Shown here in pieces: positions 19,012 through 28,919 of a DNA stretch of 64,000 bases (positions are counted from its first letter, which is position 1; the number at the start of each line of letters is the position of its first letter). Location: positions 1-64,000 of the forward strand of contig JAJNBJ010000003.1 in NCBI GenBank assembly GCA_021155965.1. Direction: 5' to 3'. This DNA is from Flavipsychrobacter sp. (GTDB taxonomy: Bacteria; Bacteroidota; Bacteroidia; Chitinophagales; Chitinophagaceae). A program made the translations under genes and the position numbers. Below the pieces are notes generated by a model that searched no databases, had not been told where the DNA came from, and saw only the letters and a program-made list of their open reading frames with translations.

Positions 19012-20313
19012 TTATTGCTTTACAAACCGTGTTACATCTTTATGACCATCTGCATATATAGCTTCAACTATATATTGTGCAACTGGCCATTGAGCAACAT
19101 TTATTTCCATTGTGATAGCGGAAGCTGGCTGTTGAAAGACTTTTTTGCCCATAATATCATATACATTGATCACAGAAACGCCATCAGGCAACTGAATATT
19201 CATGATGCTGGTTGCAGGGTTAGGGTATACATTTATCTTTTCCACTTCTGCGATCTCAGCCGGAGCGGTAGAAATACCTTTGGCGCCGCCTGATATATTT
19301 ACCTTATAATCTTCTGTTTCACCGTTATGACCGCTCATGCAGCCTGTAATGGTTGTGCCATTACGGGCCATGATAACCCGCATACCATGAACACCGTTGG
19401 GCGCTGTTGAAGATATACTGATGTAAAATGTTTGCAGGCCACTACCCGTTATCGACGATGGGCCATATACTACTTCAGTTTCCTCATAAATAGTATTGTT
19501 ATTATAGTCGATGTATACTTTGAAAACCTTGTTTGTAAAAGAGCCATTATACCCAACCCGTATTTTCGCCTGGTTCGATGTGCCTGCTGTAAGATTAATA
19601 GTGCTGCTGGTAACATTCACATATCCCCCACTTTCTGCACCACTGGAACGGTCTACACTACCCAATTTGAAACGAGATATCCACTCTGTAGAATTTGCAC
19701 CTGCGCTATTGCATGCAAGGGTTGTGAATGAAGATGTAACATACGAGCTGTTAAAATAAGGACAAGTTTGAGCTACACGCCATTCATAAGTAGTATTGGC
19801 CTGCAGGCCTGTAATTGTTTTGGATGTACCGGAGGTATTGCCAAGGTATGTCCAGGTGGTTGTACCGGATTTTCTGTACGACGTTGTGAAATCCGATACG
19901 TATGTATTATAACCAGCCGCAGCGGTCCAGTTGATCGTAGCGCCGGTCATAGTAACACTGGTAGTGGTCAGGGCGCTTGGCTGGGGGCAAGGTACAACAA
20001 AGTTCGAAAAAGTCTGATAGCCGCTTGAGCCGCTTGGGCACACGGCTTTAACCCGCCAGTCAATAGATATACTATGCATAATACCTGTAAGCGTATAGGT
20101 ATGGGTAGGCGCAGTATCGTACCATTCAGCCCAACCATCCCAGCTTTGCTTCAATTCAAAATCATAGCTTGTAGCGCCACTTACAGGGGTCCAACTGAAT
20201 GTAGTTACATTGTTGGCATAACTGGTCGTTAAGCCAGTAGGGGTAGAGCATTGGCTGTGCGCATTGCTTACAATCCCCAATGCAAACACAAGTGAAAGTA
20301 GTGAATTTTTCAT
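19012..20313 (-). CDS. Secreted fibronectin type III / GEVED / T9SS protein
   Basis: A 433-residue secreted protein. The signal peptide ends at NAHSQ. Two fibronectin type III domains follow (about 22-110 and 112-200; TGLTTSYANNVTTFSWTPV and SVTMTGATINWTA...YEWRVAQTC). Then comes a GEVED-type beta domain ending HNGETEDYKVNI (about 215-340) and a C-terminal T9SS sorting domain (VYPNPATSIMNIQLP, about 362 on). This architecture is usual for Bacteroidota adhesins and the non-catalytic parts of secreted enzymes. No catalytic domain is present. It is convergent with the large T9SS gene and stands next to the second LytTR/propeller pair. Confidence 0.88.
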   Translation of the reverse strand: MKNSLLSLVFALGIVSNAHSQCSTPTGLTTSYANNVTTFSWTPVSGATSYDFELKQSWDGWAEWYDTAPTHTYTLTGIMHSISIDWRVKAVCPSGSSGYQTFSNFVVPCPQPSALTTTSVTMTGATINWTAAAGYNTYVSDFTTSYRKSGTTTWTYLGNTSGTSKTITGLQANTTYEWRVAQTCPYFNSSYVTSSFTTLACNSAGANSTEWISRFKLGSVDRSSGAESGGYVNVTSSTINLTAGTSNQAKIRVGYNGSFTNKVFKVYIDYNNNTIYEETEVVYGPSSITGSGLQTFYISISSTAPNGVHGMRVIMARNGTTITGCMSGHNGETEDYKVNISGGAKGISTAPAEIAEVEKINVYPNPATSIMNIQLPDGVSVINVYDIMGKKVFQQPASAITMEINVAQWPVAQYIVEAIYADGHKDVTRFVKQ

Positions 20314-20440
20314 AATATTTAGTTTTTAGAATGAACGATACCCAAAAGTAGCCCTGCGCCAATGTGCATTTGACCCTAATCAATAAGTGATTAGGATTAT
20401 CCTATAAGTGAAGCTGATTTATCGGGTAAGCGTTTTATGT

Positions 20441-20464
20441 AAAAAAGGCGCCGGATAAGGCACC
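20441..20464 (-). terminator. Terminator of LytTR locus 2
   Basis: On the minus strand ggtgcc (20464-20459) pairs with ggcgcc (20452-20447) around a 6-nt loop, with one G-T pair, and is followed by six T (20446-20441). It lies 6 bp after the regulator stop codon. Confidence 0.8.
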
Positions 20465-20469
20465 GGATA

Positions 20470-21216
20470 TCATTCCCCGGCGAGCAATTGTATTACCTGC
20501 TCCCATTTTCTTTGAGATATAGGAACTGATGAGCCATCATTAAAATGAAGGGTCCCCCCATCAGCTTTATCTACCCTTTTTGCCTGGTGCAGGTTCACCA
20601 GATGAGAGTGATGGGTACGTACAAAGCCATATGGCTCCAGCATACTCTCCAGTTCTTTCAGTGGTTTGCTTATTATTATTTTGACACTATCCACCGCATA
20701 AACATCCGTATAAGAGCCATTCGCCTCACACCTGATAATATCAGCTACTTTTACAAAATATATCGATTTACTGTCTTTCAATACTATCTTTTTCTCCCCA
20801 GCCTGTAGTAGGTCAGACTGCTGCTTCAGCACCTCATACTGTTCCGGGACCTGCTGCGGTATAGTATATTCTTTTGCACGTTTCACTGCCTCGATCAGTT
20901 CTTCTGCATCAATTGGCTTCAGCAAATAATCCAGCGCACTGAATTTGATAGCCTTTATGGCAAACTGACTATACGCGGTAGTAAATATCACCTTCAGCTT
21001 ACGTTTATCTATTACATCAAGTATGTCAAACCCTGTACCGTCGGTCAATTGTATATCCAGGAAAATGAGATCAGGTTCCAACGCCTTTATCCTGGCAATG
21101 GCATCTTTCACAGAATAAGCCTCACCAACTATTTCAAGGTCACCGCAATGGCGTTTTATATCTGCTTTCAGCGCAGACACCGCCTGTTTTTCATCATCAA
21201 TGATCAGGGTCTTCAA
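20470..21216 (-). CDS. LytTR-family response regulator (locus 2)
   Basis: A 248-residue receiver-LytTR regulator. The receiver has LIIDDE at 4-9, Asp54 in IFLDIQLTDG, TTAYSQFAIKAI and YLLKPID. The LytTR domain (about 140-245) has IIRCEANGSYTDVY, VRTHHSHLVNL and VPISQRKW. It starts with TTG, and TTGA at 21216-21213 fuses this start with the TGA stop of the upstream kinase, giving tight translational coupling. It is a paralogue of the regulator at 10029-10823, but the gene order relative to its kinase is reversed. Confidence 0.92.
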   Translation of the reverse strand: MKTLIIDDEKQAVSALKADIKRHCGDLEIVGEAYSVKDAIARIKALEPDLIFLDIQLTDGTGFDILDVIDKRKLKVIFTTAYSQFAIKAIKFSALDYLLKPIDAEELIEAVKRAKEYTIPQQVPEQYEVLKQQSDLLQAGEKKIVLKDSKSIYFVKVADIIRCEANGSYTDVYAVDSVKIIISKPLKELESMLEPYGFVRTHHSHLVNLHQAKRVDKADGGTLHFNDGSSVPISQRKWEQVIQLLAGE

Positions 21217-24143
21217 AATCCTGTATATTTTATTGGTAATTTAATAATAACTTTTGTTCCGCATGCTAGTCCACCTTCTTCCAGGTCAACTATCTCAAAA
21301 GACGTATGCTCGTCAAATAGTTTCAGCCTGTCTCGCACTATCGCAATAGCCTTTGAATTGTGCAGCTTTCCACTGCTTAATGCCGCTGCCTGCTTGCGTC
21401 CAATGCCATTATCTTCAACTATGCACACCATTTCGCCAGCATCTTTTTTAAACGATATCAAAAGTATTCCATGTTCTGCTTTCGCTGCCAGCCCGTGTAT
21501 AATGGCATTTTCAACAATAGGCTGTAAAAGCAGGCTGGGTATTATGGTATCTGCCAGCATTAACCCGGCATCAACATCAATAGTATAGTCAAATTTTTCG
21601 TGGTAGCGTATCCTTGTGAGTTCCACGTATAGCTTCAACATTTCTATTTCATTGTCAAGGGTAGTATTTTGCCCTTCTGTATTCAACAGCATCCTGAGTA
21701 ACTTTGAGAACTTGGCAATGTAATTACCTGCTTTTACGTCATCACCTTCAGAATAATAACCCTTTATTGTATTGAGCGCATTAAAGATAAAATGCGGGTT
21801 CATCTGCATCCGCAGGGCTTTTTGTTCCAGCTCCAGCATTTGTTTTTCCAATTGCACCTTGTCATTTTCGGACTGCATTATTTTCATTTCTGCCTCATTT
21901 TTCACTTGCAGCCTTTTAAACCGGTACCGGACAAACCCGTAAACAACGCTGGCACACAACAGCGAGACAAGTGCGATGAACCATGTCTTTTGCCAGAATG
22001 GCGGCAATATCTCGAAAGATACCGACTGCATTTTACTGCTATTACCAAGGCCATTTTTACAGAACAATTCGAATGTATACTTACCTGCTGAAAGGTCTTT
22101 ATAATTCACTTGCGATTCCCGCGTTACATTCCACATCTCATCACGGCCAACAAAACGATAGTAGAATTCGACATTACCTTTGTCTTTGAACGATATACCA
22201 TTAAATGAGATACTGATATCATTATCTGAATAATGGAGTTGCCCTCCTTTAAATATTCCATTTGCAGTTTTTACTGCCGTGATGTTACATATGGGATAAA
22301 CTGTTAGCGGCATTAGTGTATGTATGCCAAAATACAGCACACCGTTATCTGTGGCAATATAGACGGTATCGTTAAGGAGCTCGATGTCATTTACACGTTT
22401 ATTATTTATGCCAACCCGAAAATTGTAACTTTCAACTTTATCTGCTTCGAATAAAAGTGTTACTTTGTTCAGTCCATTATTACTCCCTACAAGGTAAGTA
22501 CTGTTAGCAATTTTTTTAATCGCAGTTACAGTATTATTATTCAGCCCGTTCATCGTTTTAAAAACCCGGGTCACCTTTCTATCCTTTACCACAACAAGCC
22601 CTTTTGATGCTGTGGCAACCAGTAACCTCTTTTGTGTAGTGTCAAAAAAAATATCTTCTATTGAGATAGCAAGTTCTTCAGATAGTTCCCCCATGTTGTA
22701 CAATCTAAACCCACCCGGTTCATTCGCATACAGGTATAGTCCAAAATTTGTACCTATCCATATGCTGCCATCATTATCCTTTTCAAGCACATTAGTTCGT
22801 TTGGAAAGTATCTTGTCAGATTCCGGTGTGTGTACTATATATGCTGTTACACTATCTTTATGTACCCTTGATGTATAGGTTGTTGCTACATAAATGTGAT
22901 CATTACTGTACAACAGGTCGTTGACGTTGACCGGGAAGGATTGTGTTTTACCGGCGCCTGAAATGACGAGACCTGATTTGGCGCCTACATACGTTTTACC
23001 TTCATAAAAGCGGAAACAACTTATTTTATTGTCAACCCAGTAGGCAGGCAAATGATAACTTGTCAGTTCTCCATTTTTCCTCACATAATAGTTGTTTTCC
23101 GATCCACCCAGCCAAAGTTCTTGTCCGTTTAGCCCCAGGCGATATATCTTCTTATTATCGAGCATCTTTGATACATTCATAGAAGGCACTAAAAGCACAC
23201 CCCTGCTCAATGTAGTGACCCAATAATTCCCCTCTTTATCCCGAAATACATCAGAAACAGCATCATCTTTAAAAAAATGGTTCACCAGTTTTGTGCCCTG
23301 GAATTGATACAGGCCGCTTCTTGTTGCTATCCAGAGATAGTTATCAATTTTGCACACATTGGTTATGCCGGCAGCGCTGTCCAGGTACAAATAAAGCTCG
23401 AACCGGTTTTGCCTGAGGATGTATAATTCATTCCCTGTGCAGAAATAGTGCTCATCAGCCAGGTGGCATATCCTGCTCTGCGTATTCACCATCCGGCTAT
23501 TCAGGTTAACGTTCAGTACCTGGACCTCCGCTCCATCTTCCAGCCTTGTAACTGTCCCGGCATATATGGCGTACAGGGCATCGCTCTTCCACACTCCCCA
23601 ATGGGGTGCCTGATTTGTTCTTCGTTCAATATGGCCTAAAGTGTCTATCATAAACACTTCGCCGCTACGAAAACTTAGGTATACTTTCTTATCTGCATCT
23701 TCGTAAAAATCAACAACCAGGCCAGAACCCTTTACCTGTTTCAGTAATGCTGAATTGTGTTCGTTATAAATACTGTCCTTATAGATAAAACACGCCTTGC
23801 CGTTTAGCGTATGCATCCATGTCCTGCCCTTGCTATCCCTGCTCAACCTGAAAACCTCATTGTCACTCAACCCATTGTCCGCATTCAGCAGCTTAAACGA
23901 CTTACTATCATAAGTAACAATACCTACATCGGTTGTAAACCATACCAATCCTTTTTCGTCCTGGGAGACCGAATACACATTATCTGACGGCAACCCATCA
24001 GGAATAGCATAATTGATATAGTAAGGGTCCTGCGCTTTTGTAAAAAGCGCCAATAAGCAAAAAAAGAATAGCAAATAATACCTCAACCCATTGATAGATT
24101 TAACCCAAAATACCAAAGAATATGATTGCCTGTTAATGTGCAT
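21213..24143 (-). CDS. Beta-propeller LytS-type sensor histidine kinase (locus 2)
   Basis: A membrane kinase of about 976 residues, paralogous to the one at 10816-13740. After the signal peptide (LLFFFCLLALFTKAQ) come propeller blades (IPDGLPSDNVYSVSQDEKG and similar), a Y_Y_Y-type domain, one membrane span (TWFIALVSLLCASVVYGFV) and a coiled coil. The His_kinase domain has the phosphoacceptor His784 in QMNPHFIFNALNT, and the ATPase has PIVENAIIHG and DNGIGR. The ATG at 24143 is preferred to an in-frame TTG at 24170. The kinase stop overlaps the regulator start. The sensed ligand is unknown. Confidence 0.9.
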   Translation of the reverse strand: MHINRQSYSLVFWVKSINGLRYYLLFFFCLLALFTKAQDPYYINYAIPDGLPSDNVYSVSQDEKGLVWFTTDVGIVTYDSKSFKLLNADNGLSDNEVFRLSRDSKGRTWMHTLNGKACFIYKDSIYNEHNSALLKQVKGSGLVVDFYEDADKKVYLSFRSGEVFMIDTLGHIERRTNQAPHWGVWKSDALYAIYAGTVTRLEDGAEVQVLNVNLNSRMVNTQSRICHLADEHYFCTGNELYILRQNRFELYLYLDSAAGITNVCKIDNYLWIATRSGLYQFQGTKLVNHFFKDDAVSDVFRDKEGNYWVTTLSRGVLLVPSMNVSKMLDNKKIYRLGLNGQELWLGGSENNYYVRKNGELTSYHLPAYWVDNKISCFRFYEGKTYVGAKSGLVISGAGKTQSFPVNVNDLLYSNDHIYVATTYTSRVHKDSVTAYIVHTPESDKILSKRTNVLEKDNDGSIWIGTNFGLYLYANEPGGFRLYNMGELSEELAISIEDIFFDTTQKRLLVATASKGLVVVKDRKVTRVFKTMNGLNNNTVTAIKKIANSTYLVGSNNGLNKVTLLFEADKVESYNFRVGINNKRVNDIELLNDTVYIATDNGVLYFGIHTLMPLTVYPICNITAVKTANGIFKGGQLHYSDNDISISFNGISFKDKGNVEFYYRFVGRDEMWNVTRESQVNYKDLSAGKYTFELFCKNGLGNSSKMQSVSFEILPPFWQKTWFIALVSLLCASVVYGFVRYRFKRLQVKNEAEMKIMQSENDKVQLEKQMLELEQKALRMQMNPHFIFNALNTIKGYYSEGDDVKAGNYIAKFSKLLRMLLNTEGQNTTLDNEIEMLKLYVELTRIRYHEKFDYTIDVDAGLMLADTIIPSLLLQPIVENAIIHGLAAKAEHGILLISFKKDAGEMVCIVEDNGIGRKQAAALSSGKLHNSKAIAIVRDRLKLFDEHTSFEIVDLEEGGLACGTKVIIKLPIKYTGF

Positions 24144-24243
24144 GCATTCAATACACCTGCCGTTCAGCAATTGTGTAAAAACTGCTATCGCCTGTACAAA
24201 AAAAACGGTCAGATATAAGAAAAGGAAAAAATTACGGTAGTAC

Positions 24244-25050
24244 CTATTTCCTCAACGGCGAATCCCTCTCATTCAGAAAATGTTTGTACACCATTTTATC
24301 AGCAAAAGACGGAAAAAGCTTATTAAGCCATACTGCCAACTTACCTTGCCGCGTCATCACAACTGTGCGTTTGCGGGTTTCTATCGCATTGAGTATGCGG
24401 CTGGCACATTCTTCGGCACTCATCAGTTTACTTTCATCCAACGGGGTCTCACCCTGGGAGGTGCCATTGCTGCTCCGAGCTGCATTGCGGATATTAGATG
24501 AAGTAAAACCGGGGGATACCCACATCACATGCACACCGGTCCGAAGCAATTCTGTACGTAATGCTTCCAAAAAACCCTGCAATGCGAACTTAGACGCAGA
24601 ATAACCGGTACGTGCAGGCAGCCCCCTATATCCTGCTATTGACGAAATGGCAGTAACAACTCCTTTCTGCTTCAGCAGCGAGGGTAAAGCGTATTTTGTA
24701 CAATATACTGCCCCCCAGAAGTTAATATCCATCAATTCTTTGAGCACTGCAATATCCACTTCTTCAAACAACGCCCTCATACTGATACCCGCATTATTGA
24801 TAAGCACATCTACCCTGCCCCATTTTTGTAACACTGCATCAACAAATACTTTGCAATCATCTTCGATACTTACGTCAGCCTTTACACATAATACTTTGTC
24901 AGATGGGGCGAATAACGCTGCTAATTTGTCGGCATTACGGGCACAGACAGCAACGCACGCACCACGCGACAACGCTGCATCAGCCAATGCCTTACCAATA
25001 CCGGAAGAACCACCTGTGATAACAACTACTTTATCCTGTAAAACAGACAT
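24244..25050 (-). CDS. Short-chain dehydrogenase/reductase (SDR) family oxidoreductase
   Basis: A classical SDR of 268 residues, probably NAD(P)H-dependent and cytoplasmic. It has the Rossmann motif TGGSSGIG at 12-19, NNAG at 85-88, and the catalytic Ser-Tyr-Lys triad with Tyr150 and Lys154 in YSASK. The C-terminal part (VVMTRQGKLAVWLNKLFPSF) resembles the SDR group that includes DHRS7-like enzymes, which often reduce lipid or steroid-like carbonyls. The exact substrate cannot be assigned. It has its own promoter 9 bp upstream, although it lies in line with the lipase gene. Confidence 0.88.
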   Translation of the reverse strand: MSVLQDKVVVITGGSSGIGKALADAALSRGACVAVCARNADKLAALFAPSDKVLCVKADVSIEDDCKVFVDAVLQKWGRVDVLINNAGISMRALFEEVDIAVLKELMDINFWGAVYCTKYALPSLLKQKGVVTAISSIAGYRGLPARTGYSASKFALQGFLEALRTELLRTGVHVMWVSPGFTSSNIRNAARSSNGTSQGETPLDESKLMSAEECASRILNAIETRKRTVVMTRQGKLAVWLNKLFPSFADKMVYKHFLNERDSPLRK

Positions 25051-25058
25051 ATTACCGC

Positions 25059-25066
25059 CAAAGATA
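25059..25066 (-). promoter_or_regulatory. -7 element of the SDR gene
   Basis: On the minus strand TATCTTTG (25066-25059) matches TAnnTTTG. The ATG at 25050 is eight bases away, so the mRNA leader would be almost absent. Confidence 0.5.
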
Positions 25067-25080
25067 ACCCTTTATAGCTG

Positions 25081-26169
25081 CTATTTATAGGCCTTCATTA
25101 CTAAAAAGTAATACCTGTCAAAAAGATGATGGTGGAATATATTCCTGGATGTATCCGGGAATTTTTGATGGTAACTTTCATCTGGCATCAATACAATAGG
25201 CATACCGGCGCGAGAGTAATTGGTACTGCCTGCATATTTAGGCTGTTCCAAGTCTTCCATATGTTTTCTCACCTGTTTGTAGATCACCCTTCCAAGAAAT
25301 TTCTCGTACTTGCGCTGGGCCCTGCGGGTGAGCCTATCCATTTTGTGATAAATGTGATTTATATAATACCGAACAATAAAATTCTGCTTTTTCAAGCTCT
25401 CTTTAGTGTAATCATACGGATTCTTGTTGATGTCGTGCTGCGTTTGTATGGTTATCGGCATTTCAGGCACCCAATCTGCTGAGTTAACAACATTAAACGC
25501 CCAACCTGCCCGGTTGAAATTATCGTAGTCGTAGGCGTAATAAAGATTGCCGGGCTTAGGCGCTGCGCTGCAATAGGTTTTTATAATAAGGTCGTTAGGC
25601 AGTTTCCTATCAGCAACCTGGTAGTGCAGATAAGACGAAAGCAGGTACGATAGCGCCCCACCCTGGCTGTGCCCTTCAATAATTAGTTGCTTTATACCTT
25701 TACCATACCATAATTTTACTTTTTCAAGAATGTCCGGCAGCATGCTACAAATGCCAACCGTCCAGCCAACATGAACCTTAGCCTTGGGATCGTTCGCAAA
25801 TTTATATTCAGTTGGAGTGATACCATCCAGTTTCAGGCTGCCCGTAGCGGGTATCATTGCAGAGTAAAAATTCTCTAACCAGCTATCTACGTCCGACGTG
25901 GTACCGCGCAGGTTTACTGTCATTATTGTCTTTTCCTTATTCACCCATAAGTCCCATTTATTATGCAGCCCCATATTGGGCGATTGGTACACCTTCTCGA
26001 AATTTGTCTCCTTAGGTAAGTCTCCACGCAGATTTTTACTGAACTGCATGGAGCACCGCTGCAATACGCCAATATACTCATCAGTATCAAAACCGGGTTT
26101 CAGCACCTGCGCATATACAGGTGAGGATAATGCCAATAATATAAAAAGAAGATTAATAGCCGTTTTCAT
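25081..26169 (-). CDS. Secreted lipase family (class 3) protein
   Basis: A 362-residue alpha/beta hydrolase with a signal peptide (ends SSPVYAQ), so extracytoplasmic. The nucleophile elbow GHSQGG has Ser168 and fits class 3 lipases (Lipase_3), as does the preceding strand LIIEGHS and the LRGTTSDVDSWLENF oxyanion-side segment at about 88-102. A catalytic Asp is plausible in NVVNSADWVPEMP and His in the C-terminal third. It lacks a T9SS tail, so it is likely periplasmic. The substrate is probably an acyl ester but is not defined. Confidence 0.82.
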   Translation of the reverse strand: MKTAINLLFILLALSSPVYAQVLKPGFDTDEYIGVLQRCSMQFSKNLRGDLPKETNFEKVYQSPNMGLHNKWDLWVNKEKTIMTVNLRGTTSDVDSWLENFYSAMIPATGSLKLDGITPTEYKFANDPKAKVHVGWTVGICSMLPDILEKVKLWYGKGIKQLIIEGHSQGGALSYLLSSYLHYQVADRKLPNDLIIKTYCSAAPKPGNLYYAYDYDNFNRAGWAFNVVNSADWVPEMPITIQTQHDINKNPYDYTKESLKKQNFIVRYYINHIYHKMDRLTRRAQRKYEKFLGRVIYKQVRKHMEDLEQPKYAGSTNYSRAGMPIVLMPDESYHQKFPDTSRNIFHHHLFDRYYFLVMKAYK

Positions 26170-26227
26170 ATAAGTCCTGGGCGAAATTAGACATTAAAAG
26201 AAATATGCCACCGGAAAACCGATATGG

Positions 26228-28849
26228 CTATTCATAGAGTTCTCTTATCTTCTTTTTACCTTCTTTCAGCAGGTCTTCGTCGGTTTCCTCGTCAATTATA
26301 CGTTGCAAAAAAGGACGCATCAGCTCAAAGCGCCTTTTGGCAGTTTCAGCTTCCTCAGGTTTTTCCGAGGCACTGTCACTTTTATATTGTGTAGCCAGCT
26401 GAAATAAAAATCCCCTGAACATTGACCTGAAGTTTCTCAAACCCTCATTGGCCACAAAAGTAGCAAAAACCTCCGTACACCTTTTGAATGCATCATCACT
26501 CTTCACATTTTTTAGGTAATTGTTCATGGCAGAGGCATACCAAAAACGTTTGCTTCCAAATGCATAGGGTACATATTTCTCAAACAACACAATATCTTCA
26601 TCTGCACCCTTTTTGCCAATAATAGTCCACACAGAGGTTTCCAGGCTGGCTTTAGGGTCTGTTTGTACCAGTTCCTTAGCAAGGGCATAAGCCGTATCCA
26701 TATCGATCTTAGACAGCGCCTCAAGTGCTGCACCCGCAATAGCGTAAGAACTATAATGGGTGGCTTTCTGCATAAATTCTTTCCCTTCAGCCACTTTCCA
26801 GTCGCCCAAAGTATAAAAGGCCTCAGCACGTACAAGCTTATCGCTGTCATACTTTGCAACAGAGATAATATATTCAGCCCATCGCTTCTGGTACTTTTCG
26901 TTGGTAGTATTGCGTAACTGCGTTAATGCATGCCGGCGGATAGGATGAATGTTATCTTTAAGTGCCAGGTCGATAATGGCCTGCGAATTGGTGTCAGACA
27001 ACAGTTTGCTGGCAGCATTTACTGCAAGCCGTTTACTGATGTAGTCGTCGGTATGTGTCATTTGCACCTTCCACTGCATCATTTTTTTGCCATCTTTCAG
27101 CTCACCGGGCAGTATATGCGTATAATCGGGTATCACAACAGGCGCCACACCTAACTTATATGGAATAGCAAATGTCTCTTTCTTCTTTGTTATCTCCCAG
27201 TCAATTACCGTCTTATCCCGGTCGTAAAATATTGCGGTTTTCAAAGGGAGCCTGTACATGAAATTGCTATCTTCCTGCGCTTGTTTTACCGTAACTATCA
27301 GCTTTTGCAGCGAGTCATTATAATCATAGCTCACCTTCAGCACCGGGTGCCCGCCCTTGTAGTACCACTGGTTAAAAAACCAGCCCCAGTCCTGCCCGGT
27401 CGCTTCCTCTACTGCCAGCCTCCAATGATGTGCTTCTGCAGGGCGGAGCGCATTCTTTGTAAGATAAATATTCATTGATTTATCAAAAGCAGCATCGCCG
27501 ATAAGGTTATTCAGGTAGCGAAGTATAGCCCCTCCTTTATTGTAGGATATCGCATCAAACACATCCTCCCGGCTGTCATAATGATAACGTACAAGCGGCT
27601 CATCTTTAAAAGCAGATGTGGCAATGTACCCCATCAGGTCATTATATGCCAGTTCATCGCACGATGCTTTACCATATCTATAGTTGCGCCACAGTTGCTC
27701 TCCATAGTTGGCAAACGACTCATTGACGGTTATGTTTGCCCACGATTCGCAGGTTACATAGTCGCCAAACCATTGGTGAAACAGCTCATGCGATACTACA
27801 TCCTCTGCATTCTTATCCGCCACCTCGCGCGCATTCTGGTTCATGAATTCACCAAACAGCGATGCCGAGGTATTTTCCATAGCCCCCGACACATAATCAC
27901 GCACCACTACCTGGCTGTATTTATTCCATGGATAAGCTACACCGGTACGCTGCGAAAAGTACTCCATCATATCGCGGGTGTGATTGAACATCAGGTAGGC
28001 ATACTGCTCATACTCCGGCTCCACGTAATAGCTAACTTCCTTACCACGCCAGTTATTCTTATCAATCTTGAACTTACCAATGGCAAACATGGCAGTGTAT
28101 ACCGATAGCGGCATATCCATCTTCCACACATCTGTCCGCATGCCTTTAATTACAGGTGTTTTCTTTATCAATGCGCCATTACTGAGCGTAGTAAAACTAT
28201 CGGGTACCGTAAGCTCTATTTGCGTGGTAAAGCGCGTATTAGGTTTATCTATGGTTATCATCCAGTGCGAGTTGGATTCTGTCTCGCCTTGTGTCCATAT
28301 TTGTGCCGGCTTATGGGGCACTTTGTAATCAGTGTTTATAAAATACAGCCCCCTGTCGTCCCTGATAGCGCTACTGCCTCCGCTGGTTTTAGCATATGGC
28401 ATTGCAGTATATTTCAGATACAGATCAATATTAAAGCCCATTTTGAATACCTGCCCGAAACGGATAGTAAGCTGGTTATTTTCGTAGGTGTATTTCAATT
28501 TTACCTTTCCATTAGGGGTCACTAGTAGTACACTATCTATACGCATGCTTTTGGCATCCAGTACCAGCGTATCAACCGGGTAGAAATAAGGGGTCAGCGA
28601 TATCCATTCCTTTACGTCAGCCGTTTTCTCCTTAAAGTTGAAAGAAAGCGCAATGCGTGTATGCTTTATCTCCCAAACTTTAGTAGCTGAATTTCTATAA
28701 GGAACCGGCCCTGCAGGCACGCTCACTTCGAGTGTATCCAAAACAACATGCTGGATAGTGTCTTTAATAACCGTATCACGGGCAGGAACTTGGGCAAAGC
28801 AGGAGAAAGCGATAAATAGAAACGCAAGTAAAATGGGTATTCTCTTCAT
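26228..28849 (-). CDS. M1-family aminopeptidase
   Basis: An extracytoplasmic zinc aminopeptidase of 873 residues that removes N-terminal residues from peptides. The signal peptide MKRIPILLAFLFIAFSCFAQ starts at the ATG at 28849; an upstream in-frame ATG at 28939 would add 30 non-signal residues and overlap yraN, so it is rejected. The substrate-binding motif is GAMEN. The zinc site is His354-Glu355-x-x-His358 (HELFH) with the third ligand Glu377 (NESFANY), the classical HExxH-x18-E spacing. The C-terminal half contains HEAT-like repeats (HPIRRHALTQLRN, LVRAEAFYTLGDW). Confidence 0.95.
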   Translation of the reverse strand: MKRIPILLAFLFIAFSCFAQVPARDTVIKDTIQHVVLDTLEVSVPAGPVPYRNSATKVWEIKHTRIALSFNFKEKTADVKEWISLTPYFYPVDTLVLDAKSMRIDSVLLVTPNGKVKLKYTYENNQLTIRFGQVFKMGFNIDLYLKYTAMPYAKTSGGSSAIRDDRGLYFINTDYKVPHKPAQIWTQGETESNSHWMITIDKPNTRFTTQIELTVPDSFTTLSNGALIKKTPVIKGMRTDVWKMDMPLSVYTAMFAIGKFKIDKNNWRGKEVSYYVEPEYEQYAYLMFNHTRDMMEYFSQRTGVAYPWNKYSQVVVRDYVSGAMENTSASLFGEFMNQNAREVADKNAEDVVSHELFHQWFGDYVTCESWANITVNESFANYGEQLWRNYRYGKASCDELAYNDLMGYIATSAFKDEPLVRYHYDSREDVFDAISYNKGGAILRYLNNLIGDAAFDKSMNIYLTKNALRPAEAHHWRLAVEEATGQDWGWFFNQWYYKGGHPVLKVSYDYNDSLQKLIVTVKQAQEDSNFMYRLPLKTAIFYDRDKTVIDWEITKKKETFAIPYKLGVAPVVIPDYTHILPGELKDGKKMMQWKVQMTHTDDYISKRLAVNAASKLLSDTNSQAIIDLALKDNIHPIRRHALTQLRNTTNEKYQKRWAEYIISVAKYDSDKLVRAEAFYTLGDWKVAEGKEFMQKATHYSSYAIAGAALEALSKIDMDTAYALAKELVQTDPKASLETSVWTIIGKKGADEDIVLFEKYVPYAFGSKRFWYASAMNNYLKNVKSDDAFKRCTEVFATFVANEGLRNFRSMFRGFLFQLATQYKSDSASEKPEEAETAKRRFELMRPFLQRIIDEETDEDLLKEGKKKIRELYE

Positions 28850-28867
28850 TATTTTCCGAATAAGCCG

Positions 28868-28875
28868 CAAAAGTA
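28868..28875 (-). promoter_or_regulatory. -7 element of the M1 aminopeptidase gene
   Basis: TACTTTTG on the minus strand (28875-28868) matches TAnnTTTG and lies 18 bp before the ATG at 28849, which supports that start. Confidence 0.5.
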
Positions 28876-28919
28876 ATATTAATGCACCACACGGTTCTAC
28901 CCTGTATGAAGGGATGGTA

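Noticed and set aside
18802-19293. 163-residue plus-strand frame
   Set aside because: Most of it is antisense to the fn3/GEVED T9SS gene and it crosses that gene's terminator.
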